Positions 11,986 through 22,890 of a stretch of 64,000 nucleotides of DNA are shown here, one piece after another. The position numbers and the translations under genes were made by a program. Source of the DNA: Meconema thalassinum. Taxonomy: Eukaryota; Arthropoda; Insecta; Orthoptera; Tettigoniidae. The notes below the pieces were generated by a model. It was given only the letters and a program-made list of their open reading frames with translations. It had not been told where the DNA came from and made no database searches. The stretch is taken from assembly GCA_946902985.2 (NCBI GenBank), contig OX336392.1:16218716-16282715 (forward strand), read 5' to 3'. The stretch's first letter is position 1; every line of letters begins with the position of its first letter.

Positions 11986-12649
11986 TCAAGGTCTCGCATA
12001 CATTTCTAAAGCTATAAACACGTGCTTTGAGGATGCAAGGCTTCCTTCCTCAGTTTCTACTCCGGGTGGTGAAGGTCACACTTCATCCATCTAGTTACAA
12101 GTACCGTACTGACAGTGACAGTGAGACAGAGCTTATCCAGAGGGCGTGCAAGGTAGCCCCAAATACTATTTTACAAAACCATTTAATTTGTTTGACAGTT
12201 AAGCTGGGAGCTGACTGTAGGATGATCCTCACGTCCTACTTGGTGGAATCGCCACTGCCCTGACGTGATGTTTGGGTTTGTGTTATAACCACTGGCTGAA
12301 ATAGTTTGTCCATAATAGATCATTCATTATAAGATAGAAATATATTTTATATTGTCAGGGAATGAGTTTCCAACTGTCTTAAATCCTCACACTGCAAAAT
12401 AAACGGTAGATTTATAATAAATTTTTGTCTTAAAATAAGTAATGATTCATTTTTCCAGCACATGGGAGGGTATCATTTTTGAACTAATTCTTGCAATGAA
12501 GAGGTAAGATGAGCATCCTTGGTTAGTAATTTTTCTTTTGCTCCTAAAATAAAAAAATAATATTAAATCTTTAAAAAATCTAATAACTAACACGCATCCT
12601 TAAATGAAACTAGGAATATCTGCTTTCAAAGATATAACCGCACAGTTAA
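11986..12649. other. Unassigned stretch between transposon remnants
   Basis: About 0.66 kb of AT-rich sequence with nothing recognisable. Transposase homology is lost at its left edge and the Tc1 remnant starts at its right edge. Confidence 0.4.
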
Positions 12650-14033
12650 CTGCACGACTGTCCAAAGGTTAAACATAATCACTAAACGAGGCCATACCGT
12701 CTGATAGGAATGTCAGACAGTTTGCTGAACAAATGGAAGCTGAATCACACACCATATGCCACACAACTTGTCCATAAAAACAGTGTCAGTAACAACTAAC
12801 ACAACTTAGCAATGTCTTCCACAACAAAATATGCTGTTAATAGGGTGTGTGGTTACCCCTAGCGGCCACACATGCTTTGCAGCGACATGGCATGCTCTCT
12901 ATCACATGGTCCAAGAGCTCTTGTGGCAGTCGATCCCAGTCCTCCGAAAGGGCAATGTGAAGGTCTTGGAGGGTCCTTGGTGGAGGCTGACGGGATGCAT
13001 TTCACCTCCCCAATGCATCCCAGGCATGTTCTATAGGATTCAGACCTTGCTGGCTAGTCCATGCGATGAATGTCTTCCCCAGTCGGAAATTCATCCACCA
13101 GAGCAGCGCGGTGCGGTCGGGCATTATCGTCTATTAAGAGGAAGTCTGGACCAAGAGTCGAACATGTGGTCTCAGTACCTCATCCCTGTATCTCAGAGCT
13201 TTCAGTGTTCCTCGGACCACCCATGAAGGTATGCCGGTCTGTACGGCCATTCAACATGATGCCGCCCCACACCATGACGCCACCACCACCATACTAGTCC
13301 CGTTCCACGATGTTCCTGTGGTTTAATCGGCTACCCGATTCTCTCCACATTAATGTGCGACGGGAATCGTTCTCATGCCTCCCTTCATTCATGGTCCAGT
13401 TTCGACGTTGATGGCTTCACAGTAAGCGGGCCCGTCTCTGTGCTGGAGTAAGCGGGACGCACACCGCTGGACGTCTGGCAATCAGCCCTGCTGCTCTGAG
13501 CCTCCGGTACACAGTTTGCCGGGAAACTGCACCCCCTGAGACGGCTGCAAGCTCCGCCGACAATTTTCTTGCAGGTGAACTCCGATTTCGTCCTGCTGTG
13601 GGGTGGTTACTCGACCTGGTACTGGCCTACGACTAACATCTCCTGTGTCTCGAAATCGTCTCCAAAGCCTGGAAATTACACTTTGTGGCACATTCAAGGA
13701 TACGGCGACTTCGGTCTGTGTCTGGCCTACTTCCAGGCGGTCAAGTGTTGTACCCTGCAAAACGGGGTCCAAATTGCATCGTTGTGACATTATGTTGTCA
13801 CATTCACCGCGAGGCTACACTCCGCACACTATAACAGGGCAAACACGACTGAATGGGGCGCAGGCACTGGCTGTGTTTACCTTGCGGTTACGCCGCTAGT
13901 CAAAGCAGGGATACTCCTTTCCTATACAGAGCGAACACGTAAGGTTGATAGGTGCATATGTCGTGCGATTTGCGGTCTATTTCCTGTGGCCCTGCTTATT
14001 CGTAACTTATCCTTAACTTTTGGACACTAGTGT
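12650..14033 (-). mobile_element. Decayed Tc1-type transposon
   Basis: The right end reads CTTAACTTTTGGACACTAG (about 14012-14030), while the left end near 12655 reads CTGTCCAAAGGTTAA, a worn inverted counterpart. The transposase is on the minus strand. At 13482-13790 an N-terminal helix-turn-helix is still readable (VISRLWRRFRDTGDVSRRP). Around 13030-13080 a frame contains LNPIEHAWDALG with the third catalytic acid. The C terminus near 12840-12960 reads like the family end. Several frameshifts and stops prevent any full product. It is a different Tc1 lineage from the intact copy at 4.5 kb. Confidence 0.85.
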
Positions 14034-14835
14034 ACGTTAATGTGACTATGGACATTAGGGTCTCAGTTCACTCTGGTAAAAGTTAGCAATGCAGAAGTAG
14101 TGCGCTTATATTTTGCTAAATAACATGCTGTACATTGTAATATTAGAATATGTATAGCAACGACCTAAGGTACTTGGTTGTATTGCATTACTATGTACAA
14201 ATAAATACAGATTTTTCTTCCAGTGTATATTTAAAATTGAAATCTGACTGGTTTCGCCTTTCGTAATGTAAAATGAGTAACCGATGTAACCAATAGAAAC
14301 ACAGATTCAAATCAGAGTAATCGGGAGGTCGTTGGTCGATTTCAACTAATGAAGGATTCCGGCAGACGATCCTCGTTATCTCCAGAAGATTCAACCTGCA
14401 ACTCTTATAGAGGGACATTGAACTGGACGTTACCCTAAATAACATGCACTTATATTCAGATTATTGTTAGTGTAATGCGAGATATTGGTTGACGTTATGT
14501 TGCCAAGTATGTATATTTCCGATAACGACTGTGCAGTCTGGCCAGTTGTGCCAATGAGGATCACATCAGTGCCGCGCACACTACATTACACACGATGCCC
14601 AAGTTCCTCAAATTAAACGACTTAAATTACTGCTAATAGCGAACGCGAGTAACATGACGGGTTTAGCTCGATACCGTTCAGCGACCTAAAAGACAGCTAC
14701 GACCCCTAGACTATTCCCAGTAGTTGGTCATGATTTCATGATGAAAGTCGCATTTGGATGACTGTTCAGCCCTCCTGATTAATTTTACATCTTGTAAAAT
14801 AGTCTGGCTATAGATTAAAATGACGTAATTAAACG
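14034..14835. other. Unassigned stretch
   Basis: No gene recognised. A minus-strand GAAACCAGTC at about 14247-14256 superficially recalls a hammerhead end, but no CUGANGA box accompanies it. Confidence 0.4.
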
Positions 14836-15360
14836 GAAGTGAAGAGAAGGATTGCATTGGCAAACCAGGCATTTATGACTACGAAAAATATTTTATCCAG
14901 CAAACATATGAATATAGATGTAAGAAAATCCTTTGCAAAATCATTTGTATGGAGTACACTGCTCTATGGAAGTGAAAGTTGGACTCTGGGTAAATTGGAA
15001 AAGAATCAACTTGAAGCTGCTGAAATGTGGATATGGCAGAAAATTACAAGAACGAGCTGGATGGAAAGAAAAATCATCCTTGAAATATTAAGGGTAGTCA
15101 AAGAAGAGATTAGATTAATGAAGGAAATGCGAAAGAGAAAATTAAAAAAATACGGACATATCAGACATAACACTTTCATCGTTAACATTCTTGAAGAGAA
15201 AATGTTGGGAAAGAAAGGAAGAGGACGACCTTGGACGAAGTATTTGGAAGACATCAAGAATACAATGGGATGTGACAATTACATGGAACTGAGACGAACC
15301 GCCAACGACAGTAGAGTGTGGTTGCATCGACAAGGCATTAGCCTTTAGGATATGAATGAT
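14836..15360 (+). pseudogene. LINE fragment, C-terminal end of a reverse-transcriptase ORF
   Basis: About 170 codons (14839-15348; first codon GTG, so a truncation and not a true start) encode the region after the polymerase palm of an insect non-LTR retrotransposon. Landmarks are SFVWSTLLYGSESWTLGK, QLEAAEMWIWQKITRTSW and KKYGHIRH, then a basic GRGRPWTKYLEDIK tail. Homology begins abruptly at the 5' side, which is usual 5' truncation by incomplete reverse transcription. The stop at 15346-15348 is probably the natural ORF end. The catalytic FADD motif is not included, so the fragment is inert. I do not assign the clade firmly. Confidence 0.85.
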
Positions 15361-16520
15361 TGAATTATATTACGTCTATAATACTACTTTTGTGCCGGGA
15401 TGGTTGCTTATTTCTAGTACTGTGGCTTATACCTCAATCCTAGACCCTACTATCACTAGAATTACACAGGTTATCAGATAAAATACGAAGTACACTGTGC
15501 TGATGACCAAAGATATCCCAAGTTCGTAATTGAAGGAACAATAAAGAAAGCAGAATTTGTCTTGTGCACACACACTCCCGCAGAAAATACTCTGTTATCT
15601 GTCTAGATATGGATGCTCATTTAGGGAGTTCTGTGTAATATTTCACCGATAATAAACTTTCTGTTGGTTCCCATTTCACTGTAGGATTTTAATCCTGGTA
15701 TCACACTTCTGCTAGTGTCCGCATTGCGGGTAGGGACAAGGTCGGCATTACGCGAACTTGTAGTAGACTTTTATGGGCTGTGGAGGAACGCAGATAACGC
15801 TCGTATTATACCGCTCGATTACTTCTAGTCCTCTTCGGAAACATGTTTACTTTAGCTCGTTCGATGGCTAAGATAAAACAAACTTTATGATATTTTTATT
15901 CATTTCAATGCTGTCCTTGGCGGACTTGAAATTATACCTCTCACGAAAAGGAACTTAATTTGTTGATTCCCTTTCTACACTTGCTAATCCAGCCGGTGAA
16001 GTTCGTGGTATGAGGTGAGGATTTATAGACAGTAAGTTCTTGTAAAATAGGCTAATCGTTTTTTAGAAAGAGATTTGTTGTTTCCGAAGGCAACAAGTTA
16101 ACAACCACCTGCCACACATCTTCTCCCCTCTCTGGATCAGGAGCTTCCTATATATTTATTTTTTGATTACTTTAATAAAATTAAGTAGTATTGTAAGATC
16201 ATTCGGTTCGGAGTGTGTGTATGTGTGTGCGTGCGTGTCTTCCCCCGCGCGGGGATTAACTCAATCCGAGCTCAAGCCTGGATCATTGCCTATCCTTTCA
16301 GGCGCCCGCCCGAGTGCTTGTGTAAACAGTGTTGCTGTCGCTTCGCCGTCAGTCTGCCTGCAGTCGTTCCCGCCAATTACTACTTCACAGTGGGATCGTA
16401 CATAAAATGAACTGCCTAATTTGGACATACTCGTGTGCTACTTCAGTTGATTGCAAATTTTACTCAGCCCTTCATTTCGACTAGATAATTTCATACTAGT
16501 ATGTGCATTTGAAATTAAGT
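15361..16520. other. Unassigned stretch with short GT-rich patch
   Basis: No gene recognised. A GT/GC-rich microsatellite-like patch lies at 16216-16240. A small CACAGGTTATCAGATA block at about 15466-15481 echoes part of SINE family A. Confidence 0.4.
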
Positions 16521-16526
16521 TAGGAT

Positions 16527-16756
16527 TTGGGTAGGAAGTGGCCGTGGCTTTACGTAAAGTACCATCCCGGCATTTGCCTGGATTAGAAGTGGAAAACCAC
16601 TTTCAGGATGGCTGAGGTAGAAATCGAACGCTCCTCTTCTCAGGTTAGCCTCAAGAGCCCTCGGACCAGAATTCAATTTCTTGTCAGAGCCGGGAATCGA
16701 ACCCGGACCTCCTTGGTGGCAGCCATGAATGCTAGCCACTAAGCAACGAAGCGGAC
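16527..16756 (-). repeat. tRNA-derived SINE, family C-like
   Basis: On the minus strand the element starts GTCCGCTTCGTTGCTTAGTG (A-box-like region) and carries GTCCGGGTTCGATTCCCGG (B box), the two parts of a split RNA polymerase III promoter. A non-tRNA body follows, containing GAGCCCTCGG and AACCACTTTC in inverted sense. The same body occurs at 19.8-20.0 and 32.15-32.3 kb. Copies are diverged, so the family is old. Confidence 0.75.
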
Positions 16757-16887
16757 ATGACAGAAGTTTAATTGGTACGGCAGACGTAATAAAACGAGTA
16801 GTTCCATGAATAACTAAAAAGCCTGTGTTCTTTTATTCTACTGATCTTTCTCATTTAAAACCTCTTCCGACTATTAAAACGATTTTC

Positions 16888-17336
16888 TGCAGTTGGTAAC
16901 ATGCTGAGCTTCTATGCCCAAGATCGCAGGTTCACACCTGGCCGATGTCGTCGGATTATTTAAGAGTGTTAAAAATCCCTCAGTTTGCCTTCCTTCGGAG
17001 GGGAAGTAAAGCCGGCGGTCCCATGTCATAGATTTATTGCATGATAAAGAACCTTCCACTAATTACGCTTGTGTGGAGCTAAATTATAGGTTATCTTTGA
17101 CTAACGCTCTTAGGTTCTAACGTTCGTCGCCACGAGCCGACTGCGGTGGCAACTAATAACAAAGTTTGGAACTACTTGAAAATCGAATGTCTGCAGTCCT
17201 TACTTGAATTAAAAACAGATAACACACACTAATACAGTCATCACAATTAACACCGGTTATCTGACAGATTCTACACACACCCAAAGTACACGGGGCAACA
17301 TGACCGCGTTGTCGCAGCCCCTAAACTGAGGAACCA
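16888..17336 (+). repeat. SINE family A, copy 1 (5' truncated)
   Basis: Collinear with the complete family A copy at 60972-61465 from GTTGGTAACATG to CTGAGGAACCAACCAA. The first part of the tRNA-like head is missing; the B-box region (GCAGGTTCACACC) is altered by one base from the usual GGTTCAAACC. The body contains CCTTCCTTCGGAGGGGAAG and the tail GGGGCAACATGACCGCG. Confidence 0.9.
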
Positions 17337-18929
17337 ACCAACCAAAAGGATTTTCCGTGTGATGTACTGAATAGCTTTTTGTACACGACTATCGTTGTAA
17401 TAAAGTACAGTTCCTCAATATCCAAAGTTGTAGTCGCTTCAGACAGGCTCAGCGGTAACGTGCTCGCTTGCTGTATCCAAAGTTGCAGCCAGTTGGCATT
17501 TGAGGGTGCGCAAATATCGAGGGGGCCGTGTCAGGAAATTTACTGGCACGTTGAAGATCCCCTTCGGGGCAAAATTACGGCACCTTGGCGTCTCTAAAAG
17601 CAGCAATTGTTAAAAGGGACGTGAAGACAATAATAGTATTTATTTCAGTCAATAAACATTAAAATAATAGTTTAAGAAAGTAAAATGGTTTTACTATGGT
17701 AGCCTACTAGCCTACATGTCCATGTCTTAAATCAAATGTTTCATCCTTACTCAAGATAACACACAACACACCTTAAGCACTGGAAAATGCGTGTCGAAAG
17801 TTGCACAATGAAGCTTATCTTGACTACCTGAATACAACAGTAGGTTTATCAACTTACCAACAAACAGGTTCAATGGAACAGAGTAAAGTATGTTCCTTTT
17901 CAGATATGAACATGCGTACAATCCATAATTGACGATGTCTGCAATAGAAAATTGGAGATGATCACCCATGTATTGTATGATTTAAAATAATCTCCATCGC
18001 CATTATATTGAGAAATTATGTACCGGTAATAGAATATATAACATTTAGTATCGGTAATTATGTCTCCTCCCGAGAGATGGCCAGGGGAGATAATTATAAG
18101 AAAAGTCGAATTCACGGCCTCTATGATTTACGAAAGTTAATTACTCAAATTAGTGCCATTAGATAGTGATTAATGTAATAACCCATCATACGAATCTTTT
18201 CTCCGATCGCTTGAATAGTTTTTATAATTTAAAACTCGCGCCATCTTAAAACAATATACTAAACCTCTAAATAAAGACCCGCTGTGCAAAGTTTCACTGC
18301 TCTGGGGTTATTAGATCGGCAGGAAAGTAATTTTAAATATTTGAACATAACTTAGCCGCCATATTGTTTTTGTGTTTCTCAGAATTTTGAAGGTCACATG
18401 TATGTTCCTGTCGCAACTTCCGACACCAACATCTCTAAAACCACAACAGTTCAAAGTGACGTTGAACCCATACATTTTTTCTATGTACTGTTAAGGAAGA
18501 ATTATTTTTCAAAGCTTCGATATATTGAACAGAAAAGCACCTGTGTAGAGATGCACGGACTTATTATTAGCGCCCGATAACCTAGATCTTAGGCCCCTTA
18601 AAACAAGAATTATCTTTTATTTTTATTTTTATTTGGTGATGTTTTACGAGAATAATTTGACAGTTGATAGTGACCGCGCGTGCATGCTCAGAAGCTATTA
18701 AACAAGTGGGCTGACTGGTAGGACGACCTTTAAACTGGGCTGTCGCCCGACCTACCGCAACTCTGGAGCGGCACGCGCTACTGGCTGTGCCAGTCCACGC
18801 GGCAGCATATCTCAGCAATTAGGCGGGAACAAGTATAGCTGATTCAGTACAAGAATAATAATCAACTAGAGTTTCGGAAAGGAATAGAGAGATAATCCCA
18901 TTGTGAAATAGTCCCAGTCCTTTCATGAA
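17337..18929. other. Unassigned stretch
   Basis: About 1.6 kb without a recognised gene. Short AT-rich runs occur at 18620-18640. Nothing else is supported. Confidence 0.4.
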
Positions 18930-19482
18930 TCTATACTAATTTAATAAAGCTGAAAGAGTTTGTTTGTGTGTTTAAACGCGCTAATCTCTGGAACTACCAG
19001 TCAGATTGGAAAAATTATTTTCGTATATGATAGCAAGATTCAGGAGGAATAGTTTAGGCTATGTAGCATTAGGCTACACCCCTCAGGTAACCTTAAAGAT
19101 TGATTTTTGTTCAGTAAGTCGGAAGAGCAAGCGCTCCCAGACAGCTCCAATAATACCTAAGTCTATTGTTGCCTGGCAATGCGGGCTGCATCACGTCGCC
19201 CCTACCAGTGTTCTGGTGCAGAATTGCGAGCTGCTTATAAATTGCAGTCACGGGGAGTAATTAGTGCAATGAGATTTCCTAGGCCCCTTAAATCAATTAT
19301 CATGACAATAGTATGCCTATATATAAAGGCGATCGTGTTGGTGCAGTGTACTGAGGTCATCGGCTGCAATAAGCATTGGTGCTTTCCGATCCTTATCCTT
19401 GTGCTCTTCAGTTCTGTAGTAGTATTCATTATCATCCATAAAGCAAATAAATCCACCGGGCGAAGCCGGCCGCTACTGCTAG
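18930..19482 (+). mobile_element. Non-autonomous Helitron-like element (553 bp)
   Basis: Begins TCTATACTAATTTAATAAAG and ends with CTAG at 19479-19482, after a short GC-rich palindrome-like stretch (CCGGGCGAAGCCGG, 19456-19469). The base before the start is A and the base after CTAG is T, the A/T target that Helitrons use, and there is no target duplication. No Rep/helicase coding is present. The same kind of end (GCGGGCGAAGCTGCG ... CTAG then T) closes the 48.8-50.9 kb element. The Helitron assignment rests on ends alone. Confidence 0.65.
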
Positions 19483-19489
19483 TTATAAA

Positions 19490-19537
19490 TACACACGCTA
19501 CTACAGAAACCGAAATAACACAGGTTATCAGACATAC

Positions 19538-19568
<31 letters not shown>

Positions 19569-19620
19569 TACACACACCCAGTTACACGGGGATGAGATCA
19601 CTACAATGTCGCAAGCTCCT
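19490..19620 (+). repeat. Tetranucleotide microsatellite within a SINE-A-like tail
   Basis: A run of TTTA units at about 19537-19569 is bracketed by ACACAGGTTATCAGACATAC on the left and ACACACCCAGTTACACGGGG on the right. Both are related to the 3' body of SINE family A, so the microsatellite probably expanded inside a SINE fragment. Confidence 0.7.
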
Positions 19621-19788
19621 CCTACAGAAAAGCAATACTTGGTAGAATCTAACAAGGTAACTGATAAAATGTCTTGAAAGATTTCCGTTATTTCTGAATA
19701 TTGCCACTTGCAAACTGAATTCAGCACTAAGTTGCTTATGATAACAAATCTATGTAGCTTAGCCGTCATTTATTCAGAGATCATCACG

Positions 19789-20020
19789 TGGTCATGCTTG
19801 GCTGTCGCCACGGAGGTCCGGTTTCTATTTCCGGCTGTGTCAAGAAATTGAATTCTGGTCTGAGGGCTGGAACGGGGGTACACTCAGCCTCTTGAGACGA
19901 GCGTGAGAAGAGGCGGATTCGATTCCCACCTCAGCCATCCTAGAAGTGGTTTCCCATGCCGATATGGTTCCTAACTTAAGGCCACGGCCGCCTCCATCCC
20001 AATCTTAGCCTCAATGGCAA
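19789..20020 (+). repeat. tRNA-derived SINE, family C-like, second copy
   Basis: Shares with the 16.5-16.76 kb element the order TTGAATTCTGGTCTGAGGGC, GGCGGATTCGATTCCCACCT (B-box-like) and GAAGTGGTTTCCCATG, in the opposite orientation. Internal differences are many; no target duplication is clear. Confidence 0.65.
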
Positions 20021-20035
20021 ATACACAAAGTTTCT

Positions 20036-20595
20036 TTGGCTTTTCCCAATTAATTGGGGTCGCCGAAGCCAACCAGGCTCATTTTGGTTTTGGCCTGGGA
20101 TTTAAGGCCGGATGTCCTTCCTGACGTCACGTGATTGTACCTCATTGAATTTAAGTGGTGAAGATCATCTTCTTGTGCGTTGAAATAATTGACGGTGTTT
20201 AACTGCTCTGAATTCAGAGAGATGAGGGTGCCATTATATTTTCTGCTATAAGGTCGCATTTAAACGTCTTTAAATGCTATCGGATCGGACCCTCAATTTT
20301 CGGTTTTAAAACCCAATGTTTAACCAGCTACGCCAACGGCCTAGCCGTGTTGAAACACCGGATTCCATGAGAACTCCGCAGTTAAGCAACATTAGACGTG
20401 GTCGGAACTTGGATAGTATGCCGGTTCTAGGCACTGCGCGCTGTTGGCCAACCTAAGGAGGTGCGGAAAGGCCCTGGCCACCCTACAGTACGTAAACTCC
20501 GGCTGGGGCTAGCCTCTTCGAAGGCTCGGACCTGCCTTCGAGCAGAATACCAATTAATTAAACCAGCTACGCCAGTTTTTGCCATTTGCCATGCG
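20036..20595 (-). repeat. Dispersed repeat interrupted by the 5S-derived retroposon
   Basis: Sequence from CCCAATTAATTGGGG (20045-20059) through GGCCGGATGTCCTTCCTGAC to GTTTTAAAACCC and AACCAGCTACGCC reads, on the minus strand, as a SINE-like unit beginning GGCGTAGCTGGTT (A-box-like). The 5S-derived element at 20336-20560 splits it: AACCAGCTACGCCA is found on both sides of that insertion. Confidence 0.55.
20332..20560 (+). mobile_element. 5S rRNA-derived retroposon (SINE3-like)
   Basis: 20332-20448 (117 bp) aligns end to end with an insect-type 5S rRNA (about 120 nt). It starts GCCAACGGCC, has AGTTAAGCAACATT where 5S has its A box and GTCGGAACTTGGATAG where it has its C box, and closes CTGTTGGC to pair with the start. 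About 110 bp of unrelated sequence follow, ending in an AT-rich tail (ACCAATTAATTA). The whole is flanked by the 14-bp direct repeat AACCAGCTACGCCA (20322-20335 and 20561-20574), showing retroposition of a 5S-headed transcript. Substitutions in the conserved core argue against a functional 5S gene. The first few bases may be shared with the target duplication. Confidence 0.8.
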
Positions 20596-20597
20596 AA

Positions 20598-20662
20598 TGA
20601 AAGAGTACTTGGCCAACATTAAAATGCAGAAGAAACAGTTGACATGACGTGGTCCTTAGAAA
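20598..20662 (+). repeat. 3'-end fragment of a LINE, direct repeat of 23338-23400
   Basis: About 62 bp from AATGAAAGAG through CCAACATTAAAATGCAGAAG to GTGGTCCTTAG are nearly identical to 23338-23400, which is the 3' end of the split LINE. This copy sits upstream of that LINE's reverse-transcriptase remnant, as a second, mostly lost copy of the same 3' end. Confidence 0.75.
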
Positions 20663-20729
20663 TTGAAATTGAAGGTAATGGCCAATAACTAATAATCTAT
20701 CCTACCATATCTGAAACTAAGGAGCAAGA

Positions 20730-21444
20730 AATTATTTTGTAGTAACCTTCATTGATTTTAAGACAGCCTATGACTCAATTGATCGGACTACCCTATTTCA
20801 GATTCTAAAAGAGTTCGACCTAGACAACAAAACCAGAGCGATCATCCAACAGATTCTCAACACCACCACTTCAAAAGTTAAGTTTAGGGGGGAGATTCCA
20901 ATCCCTTCGAGGTAAGGACAGGAGTTCGACAGGGAGATGGTCTCTCGCCTCTATTGTTCAACTGCGTTCTTGAGAAAGTCATCCGTGAGTGGCGCAAAGG
21001 AATGAGTGATGAAGGAGTCCAAAATGGAATCGGAATACTGTAGGTCATAAGAATAAGAATCTATCAATTGACTGTCTAGCGTTTGCAGATGACCTTGCGG
21101 TTTTGTGGATTCATTGGATACGGCCAGGAAACGGATCAACCAGCTTCAAACACAAGCTGCATAGGTGGGCCTCCAGATCTCTTTTGAGAAAACAGAATTT
21201 ATTACTAACATCAAAACGGCTCCAAAACAATGGCTATAGAAGTGAATCGTGGGAAAATCAAGCTGGTTGTGAAATTTAAGCATCTTGGTGAATGGATAGA
21301 CCCTACAATGTCCGAAAGCGAGGCTTTTGCATCACGCTTGAATACAATTGAAATGGCTTACCAACTAAGAATGTGTACAACAAACGATCTATATCCCTGA
21401 ATGCAGAACTCAAGTACTACTGCACGGTCATCTGGCCAGACGCT
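20730..21444 (+). pseudogene. LINE reverse-transcriptase remnant, 5' part
   Basis: Readable in shifting frames: TFIDFKTAYDSIDR (motif A, about 20748-20790), GVRQGDGLSPLLFNCVLEKV (about 20925-20985), FADDLAVLW (motif C, about 21084-21110) and VKFKHLGEWID (about 21270-21300). Several frameshifts and stops separate these. The remnant continues, after a 1.45-kb interruption, at 22891: the codons before the break (TVIWPDAL) and after it (YAAECLAMNRKG) join in the order expected of the family. It is an insect endonuclease-reverse transcriptase type LINE; the endonuclease is not seen, so it was 5' truncated. Confidence 0.8.
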
Positions 21445-22890
21445 TTGTTGTTGTTGTTGTTGTTTCTTATGACTAGCCCGGATTCCAATCCATCAGCTTT
21501 CTTGCGTTCCAATAGAGTCGTGTGAGGCTTCCTGAAGTTCTAGCAGTCACATCAAGTTTGTTGCAATGTAGCAGGTGCCCCATATCCATTTTACTTCCAG
21601 GTTCGTGACAAAGTGTGCATTTTTCAGATATCAGGATGTTGATTAGTTTCAGATGAGCTGCAAGGGAGTCATGGCCAGTGTTAAGTCTGAAGAAGGCTAC
21701 AGCTTCTCTTCTAGTGGTAATTTATATTGATCCCTTTTAGCATCAATGTCCTTCCATAATTTGGTTTCTGCTGTTTTCTTTGCCATTTCTTCATACCTGT
21801 TTTTGATACTATTTTTGATACTATTTTTCAAAATCCTTTTTGCTGACATAAAATCAGTCTGACAGGTTGTTGTAGTGTGGTACCTTTTTTTTTGCTAATC
21901 TGTCTGCCTCTTCATTACCTGCTATTCCAACATGAGAAGGGATCCATTGAAATGAGATCTGTTTGTGGAGTCTTTGAAGGATTTTTATCATACAAAAAAT
22001 GTCTTTCAGTTCTTTATTTTGAGGCTTATAATTTGACGAGACGGCTTGGATGGCTGCTTCTGAATCTGTAATGATAACACATTTTTGATAATATTGTTTC
22101 TGCCTAATAACTGTTGTAGTGCATGTGAAATTGCTTTTATCTCAGCATCAAAGTTTGTTTTGTTTTGGCCTACTGGGATGTAGAGTGAGACGAGAGATGA
22201 ATGTATTCCTGCTCCAGTTCTATTTTCTTTGTTTTGTGAGCCATCTGTAAATATGTTTAGCCATTGAGTAGACGGATATATTTCTTCTATTGTACAGAGG
22301 GCCAGTTGTTTTAGATCATGTGGTGAAGAGTCTTCTAGCAAAGTAAGATCTGTAGTCACTTGTATATATTCAATGGGGTTGACTGGCATACAGAGTGGTT
22401 CAAGTTTTATTTGCAGATTGCTCTTATTGATATATTCTTTGGCGAGACTTAAGGGATCTTTTTGTGTTTTAAGATTGGGGATATAAACTGTTTTTTTGAT
22501 CCACGTCATTTGAGGTAGTCTTTGTATACTGAGATATGCATTGGCTGTTTGGTGTTTCATCTCTTCTTCTATTGGTAAGTTGGGGGTATATAACTGCAAG
22601 GTGGTTACATGTGTGGTTTTTATTGCGCCTGTTATGATTCGTAGGGCATTATTCTGACACCTCTCGAGGCGATCAAGGTTTGACTGGGGTGCTGTAGAGA
22701 GTACCTCACTGCCATATTTTACGATAGGTTTGGTGTAAGTATTGTAGGTTTTGTTGAGTGTGTCTTGAGTGCTCCCCCAGGTAGCTCCTGCTTAGTCTCT
22801 TCAGTAGTAGTTTCAACCGTTTTCTTACTTTATCCTCCACATGTTGTATGTGTTTGGTCCAGTTCAGCTTCTTGCCCATGATACCTAGGT
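21445..22890 (-). mobile_element. Nested 5'-truncated LINE with RNase H domain
   Basis: Inserted in minus orientation into the LINE remnant around it. Its 3' end at 21445 is a run of AAC repeats (GTT on the plus strand, 21445-21465), a LINE-type tail. Its 5' limit near 22890 is abrupt, inside reverse-transcriptase C-terminal coding (YLGIMGKKLNWTKHIQHVED). Order on the minus strand: end of reverse transcriptase, a connecting helical region (NLDRLERCQNNALRIITGA), then RNase H. RNase H in a LINE restricts it to clades such as I, R1, LOA or Jockey-related groups. No clear target duplication is present. Confidence 0.8.
22006..22599 (-). pseudogene. RNase H domain of the nested LINE
   Basis: About 197 codons of open frame belonging to the C-terminal part of a LINE polyprotein. 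The RNase H fold is recognised by LNIFTDGSQ (first acid), a GAGIHSS glycine turn and TNFDAEIKAISHALQQLL (second acid and helix). In family members this domain removes RNA from the cDNA hybrid during target-primed reverse transcription. The frame breaks at about 22000 and 22600, before the usual C terminus and upstream connection. Together with the truncated reverse transcriptase this leaves no functional product. Confidence 0.8.

Noticed and set aside
14236..14290. Minus-strand GAAACCAGTC resembling a hammerhead end
   Set aside because: No CUGANGA box or stem II upstream.
20332..20448. Functional 5S rRNA gene
   Set aside because: Many changes in the conserved core, a fused non-5S tail and flanking target duplications show a retroposed copy.
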